A stretch of 39,981 nucleotides of DNA from Bacilli bacterium (GCA_022798795.1 JAAWNF010000006.1:1-39981); one strand, 5' to 3'; shown: positions 8,767 to 16,689, counted from the first letter of the stretch. Notes: generated by a model not told the origin, from the sequence alone. Numbers and translations: made by a program.

Positions 8767-9669
8767 ATGACATTTATGATTTTTGTTGCAATAACACTCA
8801 TTCTTGTATTTGTTATGGTTTATCGTAAAAATACAGGAGATAGTGTTTATAAATATATTATAAAAAATGCAACAAATTTATATGATCAATATGCTCCTTT
8901 TTCCTTTAAAGTAGTAAGGGATAAAGTAAAAGATTTGGGACAAGAATATACACCAAGGCAATATGCTTTACAAATTGCACTTTTTGCAGTAGGAGCATCA
9001 GTCATTTCTTATCTTTATTTTTACAATTTAGTGATTTCAATCTTTTATGCAGTATGTGCTGTTATGATTATTCCTTATTTAACTTATTTAAGATGCAAAA
9101 GGTTGTATAGTGAGTTTATTTTTGAGCAAATTCAAGTATATACAACAAATACGATTATGGAATTTGCTACAACGCAATCTTTTGTAAAAGCTCTTGAAGG
9201 AGTCTATGAATCAGGGGTATTAGAAGAACCTGTTTTGAGTGATGTAAAAATGATGATTGATTTAGCGTACGCAAATGGTACTATCAATCAGTCATTAGAA
9301 TATATGAATAGTAAATATGATTTTTACATTGTTAAAAATATGCATCAATTGTTTTTACAAATTACAAACGAGGGTTCTAAAGATGCGGGCGCTTCTCTAG
9401 AAAATATGTCGCTTGATATTGACATGCTTGTTGAAAACGTATATCGTGACCGCATTGACCGCGCGACATTCCATAAAAAATTCTTACAATTTGGTATCAT
9501 TTTATACTTGATGGTTATGTTAATTCAGGTATTACTTGGAATAGAAACTTATGTGGCAATGTTAGATACTTGGTGGGTAGTATTATTATTACATGGAATT
9601 ATTTTATTGAATACTTACTTCCTACTTAGTGGTGAAAAATATTATAATGAAGATGTAGGTGCTGAGTAA
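8767..9669 (+). CDS. tadB: TadB-like inner-membrane platform protein
   Basis: About 300 residues. I chose ATG 8767 because AAGGAGGA (8753-8760) touches an in-frame ATG at 8761 but has normal spacing to 8767. The sequence has an N-terminal TM, a TM pair near 65-105 (LQIALFAVGASVISYLYFYNLVISIFYAVC), a cytoplasmic helical core (YTTNTIMEFATTQSFVKALEGVYESGV, typical of T2SSF-domain proteins), and two TMs near the C-terminus (about 240-290). This is the GspF/TadB layout. It follows the ATPase and precedes a second protein of the same class, as tadA-tadB-tadC do in Tad loci. Confidence 0.8.
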   Translation: MTFMIFVAITLILVFVMVYRKNTGDSVYKYIIKNATNLYDQYAPFSFKVVRDKVKDLGQEYTPRQYALQIALFAVGASVISYLYFYNLVISIFYAVCAVMIIPYLTYLRCKRLYSEFIFEQIQVYTTNTIMEFATTQSFVKALEGVYESGVLEEPVLSDVKMMIDLAYANGTINQSLEYMNSKYDFYIVKNMHQLFLQITNEGSKDAGASLENMSLDIDMLVENVYRDRIDRATFHKKFLQFGIILYLMVMLIQVLLGIETYVAMLDTWWVVLLLHGIILLNTYFLLSGEKYYNEDVGAE

Positions 9670-9670
9670 T

Positions 9671-10453
9671 ATGATGTTTATAATAATTGCCTTAATATTT
9701 TTTGTAATATTCCAAGTAAATCAAAAATTAGATACCAAAAAGTTTATTGAAGATACCGAACCATATTTAAGATTCTTAATGGAAGATGATTATAAGTTTT
9801 TATTAAGTATTAAATATGGAGATAATTATGATTTAGAAAAATGTTTTACAGCGCGTGTAAGAGATGGAATTTTGATGATAGCTGTTTTATTCTTCTTCTT
9901 TCTATCTGATATGGATTTTGTGAAAATATTGATTTGTTTTATTGGTGGATTTTTAGCTTTTAAGATGCCTTATAATCAGTTAAAGTCATATTATAAAGCA
10001 AATTTGCACAAAATAAATTTAATGTTACCATATTATTTAAAAAGTTTAGAAATTTTGATTCAACATTATACAGTTCCAGTAGCACTAGCTAGGTCTATTG
10101 AAACTGCACCAGAGATTTTCCGTCCAGGTTTAAGAAAGATGGTAGCAAAAATTGAAGCTGGAGATATGACTGTAGATCCATATATGGATTTCGCAAAAGA
10201 GTATCCAGTTAGAGATTCTATGCGTATGATGCGTTTATTATATCGTTTGGGTTTAGGTTCTCAAGAAAATAAGCAAGAACAGCTTATGATGTTTTCAAGA
10301 ACGGTTTCGTCACTTCAAAATAAATCGAGAGAGCAGAAATATAAAGAACGTCTAGAAAAAATGGAAAATAAAACTATGGTTATGTTGTTCTGTACAGGTG
10401 GTGGAATTTTATTCTTATTACTTGCTTCATTAATGATGATGATGAGCATATAA
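9671..10453 (+). CDS. tadC: TadC-like inner-membrane platform protein
   Basis: About 260 residues. ATG 9671 fits AGGTG (9657-9661) better than an in-frame GTG at 9659, which would overlap the tadB-like gene by 11 bases. TMs lie near 1-15, 63-80 and 83-98, followed by a core with LPYYLKSLEILIQHYTVPVALARSIETAPEIF, typical of the T2SSF/TadC helical bundle. A C-terminal TM (MVMLFCTGGGILFLLLASLMMM) closes the protein. It forms with TadB the platform on which the TadA ATPase acts. It is the last gene before a strong internal promoter that drives the pilin. Confidence 0.8.
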   Translation: MMFIIIALIFFVIFQVNQKLDTKKFIEDTEPYLRFLMEDDYKFLLSIKYGDNYDLEKCFTARVRDGILMIAVLFFFFLSDMDFVKILICFIGGFLAFKMPYNQLKSYYKANLHKINLMLPYYLKSLEILIQHYTVPVALARSIETAPEIFRPGLRKMVAKIEAGDMTVDPYMDFAKEYPVRDSMRMMRLLYRLGLGSQENKQEQLMMFSRTVSSLQNKSREQKYKERLEKMENKTMVMLFCTGGGILFLLLASLMMMMSI

Positions 10454-10457
10454 CTAC

Positions 10458-10487
10458 TTGATTACAAAAGAAAAAATGTGATATAAT
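10458..10487 (+). promoter_or_regulatory. Strong internal promoter for the Flp-like pilin gene
   Basis: TTGATT (10458-10463), an 18-base spacer and an extended -10 TGATATAAT with TATAAT at 10482-10487. It begins 4 bases after the tadC-like stop and sits 33 bases before the pilin ATG. An own promoter fits a major structural subunit needed in excess. Confidence 0.8.
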
Positions 10488-10519
10488 AAGAATGAGATGG
10501 TAAAGGTGGTGATGTTTGT

Positions 10520-10759
10520 ATGAAGGAAGCAGCAGGTGAAGCAAACTTAACAGTAATTGCTATTGTGCTTATTGCCATAGTAGCAGCAGTAGCAACTCCA
10601 CTTATTAGTAACATGATGAAAGGTACTGCCGATAAGTCATGTTGTCAACAATATGGTGGTCAGTGGAAAAGCGGTGGATGTCAAGATCCAGGTGTAGTAG
10701 GAAATGAATTTGACTCTGCAGGATATGAAGAATGTAGAAAAGCAGGAAAAGGCGAATAA
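10520..10759 (+). CDS. Flp-like small pilin candidate of the Tad-like system
   Basis: The protein has 79 residues. A very short polar leader (MKEAAGEANLT) precedes one long hydrophobic helix (about 12-34, VIAIVLIAIVAAVATPLI), followed by a small soluble tail with CCQQYGGQWKSGGC and another Cys near the C-terminus. The G-E-A-N-L-T junction before the helix resembles the class of short Flp/type IV prepilin leaders cut after Gly by a TadV/CpaA/PilD-type peptidase, although the classic Flp E-Y pair is absent. AAGGTGGTGA lies 7 bases before the ATG. The own promoter, the size and the position between tadC- and TadE-like genes support the pilin call. Four cysteines allow disulfide stabilisation outside the cell. 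Confidence 0.7.
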   Translation: MKEAAGEANLTVIAIVLIAIVAAVATPLISNMMKGTADKSCCQQYGGQWKSGGCQDPGVVGNEFDSAGYEECRKAGKGE

Positions 10760-10784
10760 TAAATCAAAGGAAGTGAAATAGCTC

Positions 10785-11240
10785 ATGAGAGAAAGTATTG
10801 GTTCATCATTCATGTATGGTATTATTGCAATTTTTATTGTGATGGTGTTTGCAATACTTGCTGGTACCATGAGCTATTTTAAGGCTTTTAAAGTAAATAG
10901 TCAGATTGTAGGAATTTTAGAAAAGTATGAAGGGTATAATGATTTGTCATTGACTGAAATTAGAAGAACCTTATCAACGTTAGGATATAATAGAATAGAT
11001 GGATTGAAGTGCAAAATAAAAGATGAAGCATTAATGTATCCTCAAGACCCATCATTTCCTTATTGTGTATATGTCTATTGTGATAGTCAAGACCCTTATA
11101 AATATTATTTGGGAGTAACTACATACATTCAAATAGATTTTCCTATTATTAGTACTTTTGTAAAACTTCCTGTTTATTCTGAAACTCATAGTATTCATAT
11201 TATGGGTGGGGAGACTTGTTCGTTTGACTTGTTTGGATAG
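10785..11240 (+). CDS. TadE-like small single-pass protein (second paralogue)
   Basis: The protein has 151 residues and starts MRESIG, with a TM at about 9-30 (FMYGIIAIFIVMVFAILAG). An outside domain follows that ends with a beta-like block FPIISTFVKLPVYSETHSIHIMG. Four cysteines occur in the soluble part, including CVYVYC. It is clearly a paralogue of the next gene: same N-terminus, SYFKAFK against SYSKAFK after the TM, the shared SxPYCVYxY region, and a similar final FPV/LPV block. It probably acts as a minor pseudopilin of the pilus (TadE/TadF role); this is inferred from context. GGAAGTGAAATAG precedes the ATG. Confidence 0.75.
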   Translation: MRESIGSSFMYGIIAIFIVMVFAILAGTMSYFKAFKVNSQIVGILEKYEGYNDLSLTEIRRTLSTLGYNRIDGLKCKIKDEALMYPQDPSFPYCVYVYCDSQDPYKYYLGVTTYIQIDFPIISTFVKLPVYSETHSIHIMGGETCSFDLFG

Positions 11241-11251
11241 GAGTTGATAAC

Positions 11252-11689
11252 ATGAGAGATGCAATAGGACATACATTTTTATATAATATTGTCATTGTAT
11301 TTGTATTTATTATTGCTTTTGTGTTGGTTGGCTCTTTAAGTTATTCAAAAGCGTTTAAAGCAAAAAATGAGATTATTTCTATTATAGAAAAGCATAGGGA
11401 ATATGATGCTGAGACAATTGCTGAAATAGATGCGACTTTAAAAGATAGTGGCTATCGTTCGAGGGTTGTATTTAGGCATAATACTTGTCCTGCTCCAAAA
11501 GAGGGAAGCTCAAAAGTATTGTTAGAAGAAAGTGTTAGCTATCCTTATTGTGTTTATGAAAATGTAACAGAGCGTGGTGTTTATTATTCTGTCATTATTT
11601 ATATGCGTTTTGAAGTTCCTCTTTTAAGTGGATTATTAGAATTTCCTGTTAAAGGAGATACTAGAACAATATATGATTTAGATGTATAA
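11252..11689 (+). CDS. TadE-like small single-pass protein (third paralogue)
   Basis: The protein has 145 residues. MRDAIGHTFLYN leads into a TM (about 10-31), then SYSKAFKAKNEIISIIEKH, which aligns with SYFKAFKVNSQIVGILEKY of the preceding gene. The block SVSYPYCVYENV aligns with DPSFPYCVYVYC, and PLLSGLLEFPVKGDTRTI aligns with PIISTFVKLPVYSETHSI. The two genes therefore arose by tandem duplication. GATAGGAGTTGATAAC gives a reasonable ribosome binding site, and the gene lies 11 bases after its paralogue. A pseudopilin/TadE-like role is inferred. The Cys content is lower than in the sister protein. Confidence 0.75.
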   Translation: MRDAIGHTFLYNIVIVFVFIIAFVLVGSLSYSKAFKAKNEIISIIEKHREYDAETIAEIDATLKDSGYRSRVVFRHNTCPAPKEGSSKVLLEESVSYPYCVYENVTERGVYYSVIIYMRFEVPLLSGLLEFPVKGDTRTIYDLDV

Positions 11690-11703
11690 AGAAAGGTGAT
11701 ATT

Positions 11704-12699
11704 ATGAATGTAATTGTAGCAAATAAATATGAAACAATGCTTCAAGATTTAAATATAGATGTAATTAAAAGACTTAATGGAGAATTTGAAGTTGATGATT
11801 TAATTGCACAATTTGAAAATTTCTTTTTTCAGAGAATGATTCTTGATATAACTGCTATCAAAGATTATAAAGATATAAAAAACTTACAAAAATTATCGAT
11901 TTCTTTAGACATGGATAAAGTAATATTGTTATTAGATGATTCTCCAGAAGGAACATCTTCTGAATATTTATCAAAATTAATTTCAATGGGAATTTATAAT
12001 TTTACAAGAAACGTGGAAGGAATTATGTATTTGTATGAGCATCCAAATAATTATCGTGATGTTGCTCATATTCATCAATTGGATACAAATACAGGACCAA
12101 ACATTTTAGAACGTTATGTTCCAACTCAAGGTGTGCGAATTATTGGTGTTAAAAATGTCACTAAACAGTCAGGAGCAACCACTTTAATTTATATGATGAA
12201 GAAACAATTAGAAAAAAATTATGATGTAAAAGCAATAGAAGTAGATAAAAGAGATTTTATGTATTTTAGAGATAAAGATTTAATTAGTTCAAGTAGTAAT
12301 GAAGTAGGGGGACTACTTGCAAAATATAGTAGCTCTGATATTATTCTTGTTGATGTTAATGAAAGTGCTGTTGCTGAGTCTTTAGTACATACAGTAATTT
12401 ATTTGATTGAACCTTCTATTATCAAATTAAATCGTATGATGATGTTAGGACCAAAAGTATTAAAAAATTTAGAAGGAAAAAAAGTAATATTGAATCAAAG
12501 CTTACTTAGTTCAAAAGATGTACTTGATTTTGAGTATGAATCAAGATTAAAAATTTTCTATAATATGCCACCATTAGATGAAAGAGAAAAAGAAATTATG
12601 GCATTGAATCGTTTTTTAGTTCGATTAGGTTTTGATAGACAGCAAATTGGAGAAGAAGAAGAAAAGAAACGTAGTATTTTAGGACTATTTAACCTGTAA
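11704..12699 (+). CDS. tadZ: TadZ/CpaE-like protein with degenerate ParA-type P-loop
   Basis: The protein has 331 residues. The N-terminal 130 or so look like an atypical receiver domain (VILLLDDSPEG...LISMGIYNFTRNVEGIMYLY), as in CpaE/TadZ. The C-terminal part is a MinD/ParA-fold ATPase domain with GVKNVTKQSGATTLIYMM at about 148-165, then DIILVDVNESA near 215. The deviant Walker A normally reads KGGxGKTT. Here K154 is kept, but the catalytic P-loop Lys is replaced by A158 (SGATT). TadZ localises the pilus machine in the cell and several members are weak ATPases. The C-terminus (KKRSILGLFNL) is a basic, possibly amphipathic end. It is the last gene before a consensus promoter. Confidence 0.75.
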   Translation: MNVIVANKYETMLQDLNIDVIKRLNGEFEVDDLIAQFENFFFQRMILDITAIKDYKDIKNLQKLSISLDMDKVILLLDDSPEGTSSEYLSKLISMGIYNFTRNVEGIMYLYEHPNNYRDVAHIHQLDTNTGPNILERYVPTQGVRIIGVKNVTKQSGATTLIYMMKKQLEKNYDVKAIEVDKRDFMYFRDKDLISSSSNEVGGLLAKYSSSDIILVDVNESAVAESLVHTVIYLIEPSIIKLNRMMMLGPKVLKNLEGKKVILNQSLLSSKDVLDFEYESRLKIFYNMPPLDEREKEIMALNRFLVRLGFDRQQIGEEEEKKRSILGLFNL

Positions 12700-12702
12700 T
12701 TC

Positions 12703-12731
12703 TTGACAAATATTACAGTTTAAAGTATAGT
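12703..12731 (+). promoter_or_regulatory. Near-consensus sigma-A promoter of the VirB2-like gene
   Basis: Consensus TTGACA (12703-12708), an exact 17-base spacer and TATAGT (12726-12731). It is the best promoter seen in the window and lies in the 58-base gap between the tadZ-like gene and the small two-TM gene. Confidence 0.88.
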
Positions 12732-12757
12732 AAAGATATATACAAGGAGGTATAAGT

Positions 12758-13108
12758 ATGAATTTTATGAATTTAGTGAATGTATTAGATGAAGGATATG
12801 TATGTGATACTGTATTCCAACCAGGAATTCCAACACAACTTGCTCATATTATCGGTTTAGCAGTAACAATAATTCAAATTGTTGTACCAATTTTATTGAT
12901 TATTTGGGGTATGTTGGATTTAGGAAAAGCTGTTATGGCTCAAAAAGAAGATGAAATTAAAAAGGGACAACAAACATTTATTAAACGTATTGTTGCAGCA
13001 GCTATTGTATTCTTTGTCGTTGTCATTGTAAAATTAGTTATCGGTTTAGTTGCAGGGGATGAAGGAACAGGCATTGCAGGATGTATTGATGCTATTTTAG
13101 CTAGTTAG
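12758..13108 (+). CDS. VirB2/TrbC-like two-TM pilin-like subunit
   Basis: The protein has 116 residues. A short N-terminal region with one Cys (GYVCDTVFQPG) is followed by two TMs, about 30-53 (IIGLAVTIIQIVVPILLIIWGMLDLG) and about 75-97 (RIVAAAIVFFVVVIVKLVIGLV). They are joined by a charged cytoplasmic loop (AQKEDEIKKGQQTFIKR), and a short tail contains a second Cys. This is the VirB2/TrbC hairpin seen in Gram-positive T4SS. AAGGAGGT lies 6 bases before the ATG. The gene is transcribed alone, between a consensus promoter and a terminator, as expected for an abundant structural subunit. It shares the layout of its second half with the C-terminus of the 407-aa protein next door. Confidence 0.75.
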   Translation: MNFMNLVNVLDEGYVCDTVFQPGIPTQLAHIIGLAVTIIQIVVPILLIIWGMLDLGKAVMAQKEDEIKKGQQTFIKRIVAAAIVFFVVVIVKLVIGLVAGDEGTGIAGCIDAILAS

Positions 13109-13110
13109 AA

Positions 13111-13139
13111 AAGACTGAATTTTACTTTCAGTTTTTTTA
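13111..13139 (+). terminator. Rho-independent terminator after the VirB2-like gene
   Basis: Stem ACTGAA / TTCAGT (13114-13119 with 13127-13132), extended by a G-T pair, followed by seven T. It directly follows the stop codon and makes the VirB2-like gene monocistronic. Confidence 0.8.
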
Positions 13140-13228
13140 TTTATTTAAAATATTGTATTTATAATTTATTACAATTGAATATATTTTCTTTTTGATATTT
13201 TTTATGTTATACTTATGTTGGTGGGAAT

Positions 13229-14452
13229 ATGAAAAAATTTAAATTTTTTACAATAATATATGTATCATTTGTTTGTTTTTTGCTCTTTCCGTTAAAAGGA
13301 AAAGCAGACCCTATAAAAAGTGGAATGGATAAATGTGTAAATAATAATACTTGTTTGCAAGTTTGCGAATGGAATAATGAAGGTTATCATGCTTATGCAT
13401 ATTATTTTTTAGAAGATAAGAGTTGGAAATATGTTTGGTATTATCAATACAGTCCATTTAAAGCAGAAAGAAGTTCAGACACATTGCCAACGAAGAATAT
13501 TTTTTATGAAAGTAGTGATTTAAAAAAGTCGTTTCAGACAACTGGTACTTGTCCAGCGAGTGCTTATGTTGACCAAAGTGGTATGAGTTGGGCTACAGAG
13601 CTATGTTTTGATAGTGGAAAAATAATAGATGATAAAAAGAAGAAAACTTATTGCAATAAAGCTTCTAATGCTGGAACTGATTTTAAAGGACGTTCTAGTC
13701 TTATTTACAGTATACATGAACAAATTGATATTTATTTTGATAAAACAGCAATTCCAGAATTATCTAATATAACATGTGCTAGTTTGGCTGATTCGACTGG
13801 CTATGCAGTAGACGATAGTAAAATACAACCAATTTTAGACAAAGTCGCAGTGGATTTTAGTCATAACTTTCTTTATGACAAAGAACTTCCAGCTTGGATG
13901 AAAGTAGGAAGCTATGATTCAAATATGGAAATTTATAAAAATAAAGTGAATTTGAAGGTAAAAGCATGTAATATTTCATTGAGAGAAAAAGCTGAAGAAG
14001 ATTTAAATTCTGGAAATATTAATCAAGAACAGTATGATCAAGTTGTAGAAAATGGTTCTAATGCTGAACAAAATGTACAAGATAGATTAGATAATTTAGA
14101 TCAGGATATTAATACAGGAAATAATCCTTCAAGTCCAACTTATACACCATCACAACCAGAACAAGATGTGACAGAAGCAAATTGCAATAGCTTACTAGGT
14201 CAAAAAACTTTGAATTATTTGAAAACAGGTCTTACTATTTTGCAAATAGCAGGGGTTGTATTAGCTATTATTTTAGGTATGGGAGATTTTATTGGCGCTT
14301 TATTATCTGGGGAAGCCGATGCCAATAAAAAAGCATTTAAAAAATTTATAATTAGAATTGCTATGGCGGCAGCTTTATTTATTATTCCAGAAGTTATAAA
14401 GTTTGTGGTTAGTACATTTGGTGTATCACAAGATGGAATGTGTTTCTTATAA
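13229..14452 (+). CDS. Secreted ectodomain fused to a VirB2-like two-TM hairpin
   Basis: The protein has 407 residues. A signal peptide (about 1-26, ending GKADP) leads to a Cys-containing ectodomain of about 290 residues. A polar linker rich in Asn, Gln and Pro follows (about 275-315, ending NPSSPTYTPSQPEQ), then ANCNSLLGQKT and two TMs: about 338-362 (ILQIAGVVLAIILGMGDFIGALL) and about 375-400 (FIIRIAMAAALFIIPEVIKFVV). The loop between them (EADANKKAFKKF) corresponds to the charged loop of the 116-aa VirB2-like protein, so the C-terminus looks like a tethered copy of that subunit. An extended -10 TGTTATACT (13206-13213) lies upstream, but the ribosome binding site (GGTGGG) is weak. It may be a capping or anchor version of the pilin; inferred. 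Confidence 0.72.
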   Translation: MKKFKFFTIIYVSFVCFLLFPLKGKADPIKSGMDKCVNNNTCLQVCEWNNEGYHAYAYYFLEDKSWKYVWYYQYSPFKAERSSDTLPTKNIFYESSDLKKSFQTTGTCPASAYVDQSGMSWATELCFDSGKIIDDKKKKTYCNKASNAGTDFKGRSSLIYSIHEQIDIYFDKTAIPELSNITCASLADSTGYAVDDSKIQPILDKVAVDFSHNFLYDKELPAWMKVGSYDSNMEIYKNKVNLKVKACNISLREKAEEDLNSGNINQEQYDQVVENGSNAEQNVQDRLDNLDQDINTGNNPSSPTYTPSQPEQDVTEANCNSLLGQKTLNYLKTGLTILQIAGVVLAIILGMGDFIGALLSGEADANKKAFKKFIIRIAMAAALFIIPEVIKFVVSTFGVSQDGMCFL

Positions 14453-14464
14453 TAAATATTTATT

Positions 14465-14503
14465 AAAAAGGTACAATATTGAGTTCCATTATTGTATCTT
14501 TTT
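14465..14503 (+). terminator. Strong hairpin terminator between the 407-aa gene and the virB6-like operon
   Basis: A 14-bp stem (AAAAAGGTACAATA with TATTGTATCTTTTT, one G-T pair) with an 11-base loop. The right arm ends in a T run. The long A/T arms could also terminate on the other strand. Confidence 0.75.
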
Positions 14504-14505
14504 AT

Positions 14506-14513
14506 GTTATAAT
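14506..14513 (+). promoter_or_regulatory. Probable -10 box of the T4SS operon
   Basis: TGTTATAAT, with TATAAT at 14508-14513, lies right after the terminator and 71 bases before the virB6-like ATG. No convincing -35 is visible. Confidence 0.45.
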
Positions 14514-14584
14514 AGTATAAGTATAAATGCGTAAAAATGTAATTATTTTAGAATAGATATAAGAATAATTTAGAGGTGAAACAA

Positions 14585-16666
14585 ATGGAGATACTTAGAA
14601 GACTTTTAGTTGGTTTGTTAGGAATGATAGATGAAGTAGTTTATTATTTGATTGAAGTTATTTATGGTCTATTAATGGATATTGCTCGAGCAACTCCATT
14701 TAATAATGAAATTTTTTCAGATTTTGCAAACCGGATATATGTTTTGCTTGGTTTATTTATGGTATTTAAAGTAGCATTTTCTTTAATAAAGTATATTGTA
14801 AATCCTGATGAATTTAATGATAAAGTCAAAGGTGGAAAAAAGTTAGTTATAAATATTTTAGTTGTTTTGGTATTAATTGTAGTAACACCTATGGCTTTTG
14901 ATATATTGCGAGATGTTCAAGAAACTTTATTAGAAGAACGTGTGATGGAAAAGATAATTTTGGGGACTGGGGTAAATGGACAACCAGTCGACCAAAATAA
15001 AATAGGAGCCCAAGTAAAAGTAGCAGTCTTTAGTTCTTTTTATCGCCCTGATGATGCTGTATGTGGAGCATCAGACCCAGCTAATACTACACAATTTGTA
15101 GCAGATTGTAGTTCTTTTATGAACGCTAATGCTGCTCAAGTTTATTCTGAAGCGTATATTGCTGGAAGTGTAAATGATATGATTCATAAGGAAGTAAATG
15201 GGGAACCTATTTTCATGCAAAAAAGAACTACTGGTGATGGATATGCGATTCATTATATGTTTATTGTTTCAACAGTTGCTGGAATATTTACTGCATGGAT
15301 ATTTTTAACATTCTGTATTGATATAGCAATTAGGACGGTTAAGCTAGGATTCTTGCAATTAATATCTCCTGTTCCAATTATTTCATATATAGACCCTTCT
15401 TCTTCTAAAAGTGGAATGTTTAATAAATGGATAAAAGAAGTTGGAAAAACATATGCGGATTTGTTTATTCGACTTGGAGCAGTATATTTTGCAATTACTT
15501 TAATTGCTGCTTTAATGCAAAATGGAGATTTAGGAACGACTAATTTTTTTGCAAGAGTATTTATTATTTTAGGTATTTTGATATTTGCAAATCAAATTCC
15601 AAAGTTATTGGGAGATTTACTTGGAATTAAGATTGATGGAAACTTTAGTTTAAATCCAATGAGAAAAATCAATTCATCTCCAATAGCAGCAGCTGCGGTA
15701 GGCGGAGCAACAGGACTTGTCGGTGGGATGCTTGCTAATACAGCTTCGCTTCCAGGAAGGTTGAAAGATTTTAAAAAAGCGATGGATAAAGAAGATGAAG
15801 ACGGAAATAAAGCAGGCTTCATGGGTGCATTGACAGACGGGAATAAATTTAGAAAAGTAAATGAAGATGGTTCTACTTCCTTTGATTTTCAAGGAAGCAG
15901 AAGAGCAATTGGAAGTATGTTAAGACATGCTGGAAGTCCTTTTACTGGAGCAGCAGGAGGAGCAAGTGCAATGTTAAGAGGAATGGTAAATGGCTCTAGT
16001 GGAAAAGGTTCCGCTTTTGGAGCAGGTTTTAAAGGAGTAGAAGCTGCGAGTAGAGCAAGAAATGCACGTGGAGGTGGATACACTTCTTATGATAAAGTAA
16101 AAGATAAGTTTACAGACATGGCGGGTCTTAGAAGCAAAACTGGAACTACAAGTGATATTGGAGATAGAATAAAAGCGAACCAACAACAAATTGCCAATTA
16201 TAAAAGAGATGAGCAATCATATAGTCAACAACTTGCTGACCTTGCACGTTTTGACCCAAGTGCATATGGACAGGCGTTTGCTGAAACAACCAAAATGGAT
16301 GCTAATGGCGACGTTGTACGTGATAAGGATGGAAAGATTGTAACAGAGCGTTCTTATGAAGACTATCGTTCTTATTTTGCTAGCTTAGCTCCAGATGTAG
16401 ATGATACTGCGGTAGAAACAAGAGCAAGCTATATTATGCAGGAAAGAGGATATAGTTCAGATGCTGCAGGAGAAGCAAGAGCTATGCGTGAAGCGATGGA
16501 AGAAATTGCTCATGAACGTGGACTTATTACTGAAAAACAATTTAATGATTATGCTTCTGTTCTTAAGGCTCGTGATGATGCGGATGAGGCAGCTCGTAAG
16601 TTAGAAAAACGTAATAAAGAATTACAAGGATATTTGGATGCAAAAAGTGGGAAGCCAAAGCAATAA
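14585..16666 (+). CDS. VirB6/TrbL-like polytopic channel protein
   Basis: About 693 residues from ATG 14585. AGAGGTGA at 14572-14579 is well placed for it; the GTG at 14576 falls inside that site and is rejected. The N-terminal half has several TMs (about 8-32, 50-72, 90-110, 220-250, 265-280 and 295-350). The last third is soluble and rich in Gly, Ala and Ser (SPIAAAAVGGATGLVGGMLA, GAAGGASAMLRGM, ARNARGGGY), ending in a charged coiled coil (about 590-693). Multi-TM body plus Gly/Ala-rich cytoplasmic tail is the usual form of TrbL/VirB6-like proteins in Gram-positive T4SS. It is the first gene of the run leading to PrgI, VirB4 and VirD4 homologues, and probably forms the membrane channel. Confidence 0.82.
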   Translation: MEILRRLLVGLLGMIDEVVYYLIEVIYGLLMDIARATPFNNEIFSDFANRIYVLLGLFMVFKVAFSLIKYIVNPDEFNDKVKGGKKLVINILVVLVLIVVTPMAFDILRDVQETLLEERVMEKIILGTGVNGQPVDQNKIGAQVKVAVFSSFYRPDDAVCGASDPANTTQFVADCSSFMNANAAQVYSEAYIAGSVNDMIHKEVNGEPIFMQKRTTGDGYAIHYMFIVSTVAGIFTAWIFLTFCIDIAIRTVKLGFLQLISPVPIISYIDPSSSKSGMFNKWIKEVGKTYADLFIRLGAVYFAITLIAALMQNGDLGTTNFFARVFIILGILIFANQIPKLLGDLLGIKIDGNFSLNPMRKINSSPIAAAAVGGATGLVGGMLANTASLPGRLKDFKKAMDKEDEDGNKAGFMGALTDGNKFRKVNEDGSTSFDFQGSRRAIGSMLRHAGSPFTGAAGGASAMLRGMVNGSSGKGSAFGAGFKGVEAASRARNARGGGYTSYDKVKDKFTDMAGLRSKTGTTSDIGDRIKANQQQIANYKRDEQSYSQQLADLARFDPSAYGQAFAETTKMDANGDVVRDKDGKIVTERSYEDYRSYFASLAPDVDDTAVETRASYIMQERGYSSDAAGEARAMREAMEEIAHERGLITEKQFNDYASVLKARDDADEAARKLEKRNKELQGYLDAKSGKPKQ

Positions 16667-16689
16667 AAGAAAGGGATGTGTGATACGAA

